Shown: in pieces, positions 13,178 through 19,949 of the stretch | Numbering within the stretch: the stretch's first letter is position 1 | Layout: each line of letters starts with the position of its first letter | DNA from: Candidatus Helarchaeota archaeon | Lineage (GTDB): Archaea; Asgardarchaeota; Lokiarchaeia; Helarchaeales; HEL-GB-A | Direction: 5' to 3' | Length of the DNA stretch: 19,949 nt | NCBI GenBank assembly: GCA_016840125.1 | Contig: JAEOSY010000029.1 | Span: forward strand, 1-19,949 | Notes under the pieces: model-generated | Told to the model about the DNA's origin: nothing | The model's input: only the letters and a program-made list of their open reading frames with translations | Databases searched by the model: none | Program-made: the position numbers and the translations under genes

Positions 13178-14383
13178 ATGATTCTAATAGTTTCCTTTAA
13201 TGCTCGTGCAATCGCCCAAATCGCCAAATTTCTAGGATTAGAGATAGCTGTAGTAGATTTTTGGGGAGATAAAGATTTATTCGCGCTAACGGATAAAGTT
13301 TATACGGTTTTCAAGCCTGAATTCAAAACTTACCATGCCTTTCCAGATCAGACTCAAAATGAAGAGCTACTTGTTGATCTAGCTCTCGATGTGCTTTCAA
13401 CAGAGGAGGTTGAGGGTATTTTAATCGGTAGTGGTTTAGATGATCGCCCTGATTTGTGGGAGAAGCTAGGATCAAAAGCTCCAGTTTTGGGGAATACTCC
13501 TCAATGTGTAAAATCAGTAAGAGATATCATAGAAGTTCATAAGAAATTACACCCTGAAAATATCATGGTTCCAAAAACTATAATGCCTCCCAATATCTCA
13601 AATCTAAAAAATAAGGGGATCGAAATAGCATTTCCTATCGTCATTAAACCAAAGAAATCAATAGGGGGGGTCGGAATCAAGATGTTTAAAAAAGAACCTG
13701 AATTTATCAATTTTTTCGAGAGGACTCCTGAGAATTTTAAAAACTATTACATTCAGGAATATATCAAGGGGGAAAATATAAGTACCACAATTGTGGGAGA
13801 TGGGACCTATTATAAAGTTCTCTCAATAAACGAACAGTTAATTGGCATGGAGAAATATGGTACAAAATTACCATTCAAATATTGTGGAAATATTATTCCT
13901 TTCATTTGCTCTCCAGAGGTTGCTAGAGACATCAAAAAAGTTTCTATCTACATTGCAAAAATGTTCCAGTTGGTCGGAGTTTTTGGTATAGATTTCGTAT
14001 TACAGGAAAATATCCCCTATTTTATGGAAATTAATCCCCGATTTCCTGGTCAAATCGACATATTATTTAAGCATACTCTAATTAATCCCGTAAAATTTCA
14101 TCTGGATGCGGTAAGAGGGAAGCTCCCGGATAATGTATTAACTTTTCCGTATTTAAAACAACCCAAATTTATAATGAAAGTTATTTTATTCGCCAAACAA
14201 CCTTTTACTACTCCTATATTTGAGAATACTTTAGGAAAAGCAGATATTCCACCTCCAAATATCAATCTCAAACCGGAAGATCCTATTTGTACCTTAAACA
14301 ATTATGGTAAAACCCGTAAAATAGTTATGAATCGGGTAGATTGGACAGCTGTCCAAGTATATTCAGAGTGTTATGGACGGTAA
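13178..14383 (+). CDS. ATP-grasp ligase, COG2232/MfnD-like
   Basis: This 401-residue ATP-dependent carboxylate-amine ligase type protein has an N-terminal Rossmann-like part (MILIVSFNARAIAQIAK, then VVDFWGDKDL), close in style to archaeal ATP-grasp enzymes of the MfnD kind. The ATP-grasp core contains PIVIKPKKSIGGVGI (153-167), IQEYIKGENISTT (192-204), and the metal-binding FGIDFVLQ...YFMEINPRFPG with D272, E284 and N286. The C-terminal 110 residues hold VILFAKQPFTTP and LKPEDPICT. MfnD joins glutamate to tyramine in methanofuran synthesis. With ftr in the same window that role is attractive, but substrate specificity cannot be read here. ATG 13178 lacks an SD, so a leaderless transcript is likely. 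A duplicate of its C-terminus follows directly. Confidence 0.82.
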   Translation: MILIVSFNARAIAQIAKFLGLEIAVVDFWGDKDLFALTDKVYTVFKPEFKTYHAFPDQTQNEELLVDLALDVLSTEEVEGILIGSGLDDRPDLWEKLGSKAPVLGNTPQCVKSVRDIIEVHKKLHPENIMVPKTIMPPNISNLKNKGIEIAFPIVIKPKKSIGGVGIKMFKKEPEFINFFERTPENFKNYYIQEYIKGENISTTIVGDGTYYKVLSINEQLIGMEKYGTKLPFKYCGNIIPFICSPEVARDIKKVSIYIAKMFQLVGVFGIDFVLQENIPYFMEINPRFPGQIDILFKHTLINPVKFHLDAVRGKLPDNVLTFPYLKQPKFIMKVILFAKQPFTTPIFENTLGKADIPPPNINLKPEDPICTLNNYGKTRKIVMNRVDWTAVQVYSECYGR

Positions 14384-14718
14384 AAAATCCTAGATTTCCA
14401 GGGTCGGTTGAACTTCTAGCATTGACATCTCGAATGAATCCAGTCAAATTACATCTTGATGCAATAGAGGGTCATATTCCAAATGCGATCGAGAACTTTC
14501 TGGGGTTTTCGATGAAAATTGTGCTTTTTGCTAAGAAATCTTTCATAACCCCAAAGCTCGATTTTAATCCAAATGTTGTGGATATTCCCCCTCCCGGACT
14601 GCATTTAAAACCTGAGGATCCTATTTGTACGGTGTTATTGCATGATAAAACCCGTGAAAAACTAACTCAACGAATAGACAAACTAGTTAATCAGATTTAT
14701 TCCAGTTGTTCTCCTTAA
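14384..14718 (+). pseudogene. out-of-frame duplicate of the ATP-grasp C-terminus
   Basis: The frame starting right after the upstream TAA encodes KNPRFPGSVELLALTSRMNP, then VKLHLDAIEG, MKIVLFAKKSFITP, VDIPPPGLHLKPEDPICTV and a final IYSSC. It aligns over its length with residues 286-400 of the gene in front: NPRFPG, NPVKFHLDAVRG, MKVILFAKQPFTTP, ADIPPPNINLKPEDPICT, VYSEC. ATP-binding and most metal-binding residues are missing, so it cannot act as a ligase. The simplest reading is a second, full ATP-grasp gene whose spacer and first 285 codons were deleted. The frame also opens at ATG 14341, but those first codons are the neighbour's 3' end read in another frame. Confidence 0.8.
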
Positions 14719-14759
14719 ATTTACTAAAAAATGGAAACAAATTTGAGACCACATCTCAT

Positions 14760-16901
14760 CTAACTTTTGTCTTTTAATTTGGCAATTTGATCCCTAAACG
14801 AGACTGCAGGAGGTGTTTGTCCCATATTATTAGATTCTAATAAATTGAGACCTTGCACGTAAATTTCAAGAGCTCGGTGTAAGCTGTTTTGTGCAATAAA
14901 AAAGCCCCCTAATTTATTAACCAGAGCAATGAAACCCTCCAAATAATTTATTTGCCCTGCAATGGAGAGTGCGTCAGTAAAAAACTTTAGGGCATCATCT
15001 TTTTTACCTTGAGCTTCATAAATTTCTCCTATATTGTAGCATAAGACGCATCTTCCTTCTAAATCACCACGCTTATCTACAATACGAAGTGCTTGACGAT
15101 AAAACATTAAAGCCTCTGAATATCTTCCTAAATCATGATATATCTTAGCAATATCGTTGAGAGTTTCAACTATCCCCTGTTCATCCTTTAAGTAAATAAA
15201 AAGTTTAAGATTATTTTCATATAAGTCTATTGCAGCAGAAAAATCGCCAGCTTCTAAGTATATTAACGCGAGGTTTTTTGAGCAAATTCCCATTCCATCA
15301 AAATCCAAGAGTTCTCCATAAATATTAAAGGCTGCCAAATAATACTTAATTCCTTCAGCATAATTCTTCTGGGCATGATAGACTTGCCCTAAATTACTAA
15401 AGTTTGCAGCTTTACCTGTCAGACCTCCACCTAATCGATCAAAAAGTTCGATAGCCCTTCTATAATATTTAATAGCTTCAGAATAGTTCCTTTTCTTATA
15501 ATTAATTACTCCAATATTAGTCAGGATGGCTGGTTTGGATTTTATACGTTTCTCCTCTATTGTTTCGCTTATCTGAAGAGCTTGTTTATAATACTTCAAA
15601 GCCTCGGAAAGTTCGTTTTGATCTGAATGTAGGGCTCCTAGGTTTATTAGGACTATAATTTTTCCTTCATTATCTTGGATTTTGGTATAAATATCGAGAG
15701 CATTTTTATATAATTTTAAAGCTTCAGTAGTTTTATCAGTTTCATCATAAATATTACCGATACCAATGTAGGATTCAGCTAATTTTTTCAAATCGCCTGA
15801 ATTTTGTGCTAAATTTAAAACTTTTTTTTCACATTTCAGTTGCTCAGCATAGAGATCAAGAAGTGAATATATACCACATGCAAAATCTAATCGTTCAATA
15901 TCGATAGGTGTTTCAAAATGTTTTTCTAGCCATTCTTCTATGGATTTTTGCTGATTACTTTCCTGGAGTTTGTATTTTCCATCCCAAGTCCTTTTAATAA
16001 GCTCTGAGATATTTGTATCTATACGAAACACATCAATATCAATATTTCTTTGCTTTAATGTAAATAAAATTTTATTAAGTTTATCATCCTTTTTATTTTC
16101 TTGATTTTTATTCGTAATTTTACGAATATTTAGAAATCCATGTTTCTCTTGGTGGTTTATCCATATTATTTTTCTAAAGATCTGTAACGCTTCTAGAGTA
16201 GGGATAATATCAAAATCATCACTTCCAGAATAACCCATCACAATTAAAGTGCGATCCTTGGAGCTATTTTCAAATATTGGACGTTTAAATGGTTCGAGCT
16301 GAAAAATATTCAATCCTTCTTTATTTTTACCAAACTCTTCAATCGTACTTATCAAGGTATCCTTAGTATTTTCACCTGTAATAAGATTTTTTGAGGAACC
16401 GTGGAGTTTAATAATTAATTTCTTCCCCCGCGAAAACCATTCTTTTGCATTTGAATATTTCTGATAATCCTTTCTAGTAATTACGGGAATAATTTCCTCT
16501 TCTTTAACCCCTAGTTGTAAAAGGGCGTGTTCTATCAGTAGATCGAAATTCGTGGTTAGAATGAAATTTCCTTTCATTATCATATCAGCTAAGAAAAAGT
16601 GAATGATATTTGGCTTACCACATAGATTATAGTAATCCAATAGTTTTAAATCAGGATCTATGTTATCTTGAAATATCTCTACTAAGGATTCAAATCTAAT
16701 TAAACTAAAAAGATTGGTAATTCTTGTGATCTCCGATTTTGGGCAAAAATATTGAATTAATGCTTCCATCATAGTTTTTGCTGATGGAAGACATGATGGA
16801 GGGTCTATAGAGCAGCCAGCTCCTATAATAAATGTTTTTAGATCCGTGCCCGTGAAGATCTTTTTAAGATCCAGCTTAGTTAATGCATTAGTCTCTTTCA
16901 A
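14760..16901 (-). CDS. SIR2-family NAD-binding domain fused to eight TPR repeats
   Basis: This 713-residue protein has an N-terminal SIR2-like domain: FIIGAGCSIDPPS (24-36, the GAGxS NAD motif), ILTTNFDLLIEHA (114-126, with the Asn-Asp pair), KLIIKLHGSS (161-170, with the active-site His) and VMGYSGSDDFD (221-231). No zinc-binding cysteine quartet is visible, so it belongs with SIR2_2-type proteins, not with classic sirtuin deacetylases. After a linker (about 245-370), eight TPR units follow with 40-43-residue spacing, at about 376, 416, 459, 499, 539, 579, 619 and 659, each with the (I/L)G-x-(I/V)Y...G...EA(L/I)-x-YY-x-x-A(L/I) pattern. No P-loop is seen. Prokaryotic SIR2-TPR proteins are often NAD-depleting immune effectors; TPRs could sense a partner. 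TTG 16901 has AAGGGA at about 16908-16913. The gene is AT-richer than the helicase beside it. Confidence 0.85.
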   Translation of the reverse strand: MKETNALTKLDLKKIFTGTDLKTFIIGAGCSIDPPSCLPSAKTMMEALIQYFCPKSEITRITNLFSLIRFESLVEIFQDNIDPDLKLLDYYNLCGKPNIIHFFLADMIMKGNFILTTNFDLLIEHALLQLGVKEEEIIPVITRKDYQKYSNAKEWFSRGKKLIIKLHGSSKNLITGENTKDTLISTIEEFGKNKEGLNIFQLEPFKRPIFENSSKDRTLIVMGYSGSDDFDIIPTLEALQIFRKIIWINHQEKHGFLNIRKITNKNQENKKDDKLNKILFTLKQRNIDIDVFRIDTNISELIKRTWDGKYKLQESNQQKSIEEWLEKHFETPIDIERLDFACGIYSLLDLYAEQLKCEKKVLNLAQNSGDLKKLAESYIGIGNIYDETDKTTEALKLYKNALDIYTKIQDNEGKIIVLINLGALHSDQNELSEALKYYKQALQISETIEEKRIKSKPAILTNIGVINYKKRNYSEAIKYYRRAIELFDRLGGGLTGKAANFSNLGQVYHAQKNYAEGIKYYLAAFNIYGELLDFDGMGICSKNLALIYLEAGDFSAAIDLYENNLKLFIYLKDEQGIVETLNDIAKIYHDLGRYSEALMFYRQALRIVDKRGDLEGRCVLCYNIGEIYEAQGKKDDALKFFTDALSIAGQINYLEGFIALVNKLGGFFIAQNSLHRALEIYVQGLNLLESNNMGQTPPAVSFRDQIAKLKDKS

Positions 16902-17008
16902 ATGATATCCCTTGAACTATGTAATTAGAATTGAAATAGAGTAATTGGTAGATTTGTTTGAGTATTTTATTAATTTTCTCTTCTTTCTTCAAAAATGTTA
17001 GATTTCAC
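16902..17008 (-). promoter_or_regulatory. AT-rich leader/promoter region of the SIR2-TPR gene
   Basis: This 107-bp gap between the helicase stop and the SIR2-TPR TTG is very AT-rich. On the minus strand attaataaaatac (about 16962-16974) is a usable TATA-like box, and AAGGGA lies just before the start. A separate promoter here would uncouple the SIR2-TPR gene from the helicase operon. Confidence 0.4.
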
Positions 17009-18970
17009 TCATTGAGAAAGGTAAAAATTACTTACTGCTTCCTCCATTGTACCTGGACGCCCATCTAAAATTATCATATTTTCATTGATCCACGAAGAAA
17101 GATAACGACGATAAAAGGGATAGAAATATCGTTTATCTAGTAACACAATGATGCCATGGTCTTTCAATGTCCTGATGGGACGTCCTGCAGCTTGATTCGC
17201 TCTTCGGAAGGCGGGGAGGGTATAGGCATATTCCTTTCCTTTATAGAGGCCAAATTGATTCGTATAATACGTAATTAAAGCATGAACTGAATGGGTCATA
17301 CGGGCTAGAGGGATACCGAGAATGACGACAGAGAGCATTTCAGAACCTGGAAAATCAACCCCTTCGGAATTGCGACCACCGCAGACTCCCACCAGAACCG
17401 CTTTTTTTCCCTCATGACCTGCAGTTTTGAAATTAGCTACCATTTCGCTATTTTCCCGACTTGTAACATCCTTCTTTTCATAGTAGAATGGGCGCTTGAG
17501 TTGCCGCACTTCCTGCTTGAGTGGCGTCTTCAGGAGCCCGTCAAGGACTTCGTAAGACGCACAGAAGAGTGCAGTATTTCCAGGGGTGGCCCTGATCACT
17601 TCGAGGCATTTTTCAGCGAGGCGCTTATATTGAGGTGCCGTACGGTTGTGATAGGTGAGCTCAATATCCCGACAGCTCAAGACTCGAACATTCTTGTGAT
17701 GAAACGGCGATGGGAGAACACGCTGACGCGACTCCGAAGGGAAGCCACAGATATCGAGATAGGCACTAATTGGCTCTAGGGTACCACTCATGGAAATAAT
17801 ATTCCGCGCCTGTTGTAATGGACGAAGAATCCCCCGACAATCGATACACCGAATGTAATATTGGATCCTTTTTCGGTGCAGGATGATGTAATGCAGATAT
17901 TGGGGGTCCTTAAAAGTCGTGAGAAGGTGTTCCAGAAAATTACCAAAGTGATAAACGGAGGAATGTGAATTTTTCTTTGCCTCCATTTTTATTTTTTTTA
18001 TTCGTCGCCCAAATTGGCGGATCTCTCGGGTAAATAAGTAAAGGTCACTAATATTATTTTTACTAAGAAAATTATTGAAATGTTCTACTATTGTAGATGG
18101 ATCGATTCCAATCTCAGTCCCTTCCAGCGGTTCGCCATATTCCTCTTGAAAAGTTTGCAGATATGACTGAAAATGCTTTAACGTTTTTCCAATGACCGCA
18201 TATTCCCCTGTTGCATCGTATTTATTATATTCCCTAAGAGCTCGCTTCAGCCCATGAAGGGCTTCCCCGATTGACATCGACTGCATTGCCTGCTGAGGGA
18301 GATTATGACATTCATCGAAGACTAAAATACATTTATCAATTGTAGTTTCTAGCGTTTTGAAGAGCAGTGAGCGGATAAAAGGATTGATGAGGTACCCATA
18401 GGTTAGAGCGATGACATCACAATGTTGGAGTAAGCGTTTACTCAAGTAATAGGGGCAGACATCGGATTCTATTCCGAAATTACGAAGGTACTCAGCAGTA
18501 AAGCAGCCGCTCACTTGTTCTATTTCCTTTGTTTTCAACCCCTCGTACCAGTTGCATTTTTTCGTTCTACGCAAGATCGCACAGAGGTCCATGGCTTCCA
18601 AAGACACGGCTTCTTGGACGTCAGGGTGCAAACACATGTTAGCCCGACCATAAAGGGAAATTCCTGTTAATTCATGTCCTTTCACTTTGTAGATGGTACT
18701 TAATTCCTCGATTACACGCTGAATCTGTGTATGTGTGCGCGCTGCATAGAGGATCTTGACGTTTTCGCGTTCGCAAAAAGGCAATAGGGCGCTCAGACAG
18801 GTTACCGTTTTTCCGAGTCCTGCAGCTCCCTCGATTGCAACATGTTTATTACCCAGTACCCCATAATAAATATCATTTGCCATAAGGGTCTGCCCGGGGC
18901 GTGGTTCGAATGGGAAATAATCCTGCACTTCCAAAGGGAACTTGGTAGCCCGGGAGATCGTCGAGACCAC
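17009..18970 (-). CDS. xpd: XPD/Rad3-type (DinG-like) 5'-3' DNA helicase with Fe-S cysteines
   Basis: This 653-residue superfamily 2 helicase has motif I EGAAGLGKT (47-55), motif Ia AARTHTQ (76-82), and motif II DECH (219-222) where the family usually has DEAH. Four cysteines between motifs Ia and II (C113, C130, C139, C172) fit the XPD iron-sulfur cluster, with a fifth at C156. Motif III is SGTLEP, motif V GGRNSEGVDFPG, and motif VI QAAGRPIR. Archaeal XPD unwinds DNA 5' to 3', with a presumed role in repair. Length matches archaeal XPD. GTG 18970 follows the protease stop by five bases, so translation is probably coupled. In-frame alternatives downstream would cut into the conserved EVQDYFPFEPRPGQ region. 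Whether it is the true XPD orthologue or a DinG-like paralogue is not settled. Confidence 0.9.
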   Translation of the reverse strand: MVSTISRATKFPLEVQDYFPFEPRPGQTLMANDIYYGVLGNKHVAIEGAAGLGKTVTCLSALLPFCERENVKILYAARTHTQIQRVIEELSTIYKVKGHELTGISLYGRANMCLHPDVQEAVSLEAMDLCAILRRTKKCNWYEGLKTKEIEQVSGCFTAEYLRNFGIESDVCPYYLSKRLLQHCDVIALTYGYLINPFIRSLLFKTLETTIDKCILVFDECHNLPQQAMQSMSIGEALHGLKRALREYNKYDATGEYAVIGKTLKHFQSYLQTFQEEYGEPLEGTEIGIDPSTIVEHFNNFLSKNNISDLYLFTREIRQFGRRIKKIKMEAKKNSHSSVYHFGNFLEHLLTTFKDPQYLHYIILHRKRIQYYIRCIDCRGILRPLQQARNIISMSGTLEPISAYLDICGFPSESRQRVLPSPFHHKNVRVLSCRDIELTYHNRTAPQYKRLAEKCLEVIRATPGNTALFCASYEVLDGLLKTPLKQEVRQLKRPFYYEKKDVTSRENSEMVANFKTAGHEGKKAVLVGVCGGRNSEGVDFPGSEMLSVVILGIPLARMTHSVHALITYYTNQFGLYKGKEYAYTLPAFRRANQAAGRPIRTLKDHGIIVLLDKRYFYPFYRRYLSSWINENMIILDGRPGTMEEAVSNFYLSQ

Positions 18971-18975
18971 TTACT

Positions 18976-19674
18976 CTACACCCTACCAAGATGATACGAA
19001 GGTCGCGTTGTCTTAACCCGACATAGGAAAATTAAGAAGATAAAGAAGATCAGGCAAGCAGCTCCTATACCCCACCAATCTACATTCCAAATTGCCCCGA
19101 GGGCGTAGAGAAGGCCGCCAAAAATAAAGTACAGATTGAGCTCAACTAAAAATCTACCAGGGGCCTGTCGAATGGCTTGCAGAGGTGCTCGCAGATCTTG
19201 CGGGGATGGATTAGCTCCCATGGCTAAGGCGATTCCGAGGTACACCATCAACCAATAATAAGGAGTGTCGATTAGAAGTGGGCTATAATAAATTATAAGC
19301 GCCACCAAGAGTCCATTCACTAGTAACGGGGCGAACCCAATAAACAATGCAGCCGTCATACTTTTGACTGGCTCTGTCTTCACATACCCGCTAGCATCGG
19401 CATGTTCAGATTCCTTGGTATCCTCCTTAAGCATTTGGAACAGCTTGACCTCCTTCACCTGAACACCAAATAATTTACAAAAGAGATAATGAGCCGCCTC
19501 ATGGACTACGACTCCAATGGCTAATAGATAATATATAATAACGACCACCTGCATTCCCGCTGACGAGCGGCTGGCTACTATGGACATAAAAAAAATGAAA
19601 AAGAGGGTTCCGACTAACACCATAGGAAGTACATACAGGCAAATTTCGCTGAATAAACTCCAGTCGAACATCAC
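18976..19674 (-). CDS. M50-like integral membrane zinc metalloprotease
   Basis: This 232-residue protein has about six membrane segments (roughly 10-33, 41-63, 106-130, 139-155, 174-195, 198-222). The second carries VVVHEAAHYLF with the HExxH zinc motif (H58, E59, H62), and MGANPSPQDL (152-161) may give the third ligand, D160, as in site-2-protease-like enzymes where N-P...D sits in a later helix. Such proteins cut transmembrane segments of their substrates. ATG 19674 (or 19671, as the protein opens Met-Met) overlaps the upstream stop as ATGA, a tight translational coupling. The helicase follows five bases later. A natural substrate candidate is the membrane-anchored protein encoded immediately upstream; that link is inference from adjacency. 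Confidence 0.78.
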   Translation of the reverse strand: MMFDWSLFSEICLYVLPMVLVGTLFFIFFMSIVASRSSAGMQVVVIIYYLLAIGVVVHEAAHYLFCKLFGVQVKEVKLFQMLKEDTKESEHADASGYVKTEPVKSMTAALFIGFAPLLVNGLLVALIIYYSPLLIDTPYYWLMVYLGIALAMGANPSPQDLRAPLQAIRQAPGRFLVELNLYFIFGGLLYALGAIWNVDWWGIGAACLIFFIFLIFLCRVKTTRPSYHLGRV

Positions 19675-19949
19675 GTCTGACCCTCTCGATGCAATTTCTT
19701 CGGGATGAGGTAATAGAATAACATTACACCTACAACCACTGCCCCGATGACCGCATAGAGGTTTTCCTGAATATTTCCGAAGAAGGCAGTGATAGGATGC
19801 GCACCCGAAAGGGTAATGGTGGTGTTTTTTACGTAATAATCAAGCCATTGCACGCGGACGAAATTAATTTCAATGGACTTGATGAAGCGAAGCAAGACAC
19901 CCGTTTCCCACTCGTAAAACCACTCAAATCGGAGAATATTCGAGAGTTC
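19671..19949 (-). CDS. C-terminal end of a membrane-anchored protein (5' end outside window)
   Basis: The frame is open through the right window edge: from the edge inward it reads ELSNILRFEWFYEWETGVL before a possible TTG at 19895. The true start is probably outside the window, and the visible 92 residues are only the C-terminus. They comprise a soluble segment (RFIKSIEINFVRVQWLDYYV, then TTITLSGAHPI), one transmembrane helix (NLYAVIGAVVVGVMLFYYLI) and a short basic tail (PKKLHREGQT). This suits a type I topology with the bulk of the protein outside the cell. Its stop overlaps the protease start by 4 bp. No family is recognisable from this fragment. Confidence 0.6.
   Translation of the reverse strand, partial: ELSNILRFEWFYEWETGVLLRFIKSIEINFVRVQWLDYYVKNTTITLSGAHPITAFFGNIQENLYAVIGAVVVGVMLFYYLIPKKLHREGQT

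Noticed and set aside
13117..13227. Longer N-terminus for the RNase Z-like protein
   Set aside because: The extension overlaps the divergent ATP-grasp start, and the conserved family opening MEVILIGTSG begins at ATG 13116.
14370..14400. Programmed frameshift joining the ATP-grasp gene to its duplicate tail
   Set aside because: The A-run comes after the stop codon, no slippery heptamer precedes it, and the product would carry the same C-terminal region twice. A decayed tandem copy is simpler.
14760..16901. Assignment to Thoeris or Avs5
   Set aside because: No TIR ThsB gene and no Walker A/STAND ATPase region between SIR2 and TPR domains; only the SIR2 part is shared.
18895..18915. ggttcgaat motif resembling a tRNA T-arm
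   Set aside because: It falls in the conserved FEPRPGQ coding region of the helicase and no acceptor or anticodon stem surrounds it.

Overview
The window reads as archaeal chromosome. The supports are an Ftr formyltransferase of the H4MPT C1 pathway, a UPF0147 protein, an archaeal-type Xer recombinase, an XPD/Rad3-type iron-sulfur helicase, an ADP-forming acyl-CoA synthetase alpha-type protein, and TATA-box/BRE-like promoters with a mix of Shine-Dalgarno (SD) and SD-less starts, including TTG and GTG. A stand-alone Roadblock/LC7 protein and a lysine-rich histone-H1-like protein are compatible with an Asgard (Promethearchaeota) lineage. That placement is inference; no rRNA or other phylogenetic marker is present.

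Region 1 (1-3900) is accessory and rearranged. A GC-rich IS200/IS605-type tnpB, open at the left window edge, ends in a right-end hairpin and runs directly into the 3' end of an AlkD-like DNA-repair gene. That alkD tail is followed by a YkgJ-type cysteine-cluster gene. The same pair (alkD tail, then ykgJ-like gene) appears again at 3045-3900, so the segment was duplicated in tandem. Between the copies lies a small gene whose second half is ten KAGKK repeats.

Region 2 (3900-9700) is mostly ordinary. It holds ftr with its own promoter and terminator, a convergent multi-pass membrane protein with histidines reminiscent of YdjM-type hydrolases, and a PIG-L deacetylase diverging from an ADP-forming acyl-CoA synthetase alpha-type gene. 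The synthetase gene is followed closely by a membrane protein, and then by a small protein with paired Cys/His motifs.

Region 3 (9700-14760) holds a Roadblock/LC7 protein with a proline-rich linker, a 367-bp spacer with several inverted repeats including a possible dif-like site, xerA, a UPF0147 gene, an RNase Z-like metallo-hydrolase, and a divergent ATP-grasp ligase. Directly behind the ligase's stop codon sits an out-of-frame duplicate of its own C-terminal 114 residues, the scar of a collapsed tandem duplication.

Region 4 (14760-19949, minus strand) holds an AT-rich SIR2-TPR protein, the best candidate here for an undescribed NAD-dependent immune or signalling protein. Upstream of it is a tight cluster: a C-terminally membrane-anchored protein (cut by the window edge), an M50-like membrane metalloprotease overlapping it by 4 bp, and an XPD-like helicase 5 bp further on.

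Two themes stand out. One is tandem duplication followed by decay (alkD/ykgJ, ATP-grasp). The other is accessory proteins with possible nucleic-acid or NAD roles (TnpB, SIR2-TPR) set among housekeeping genes.
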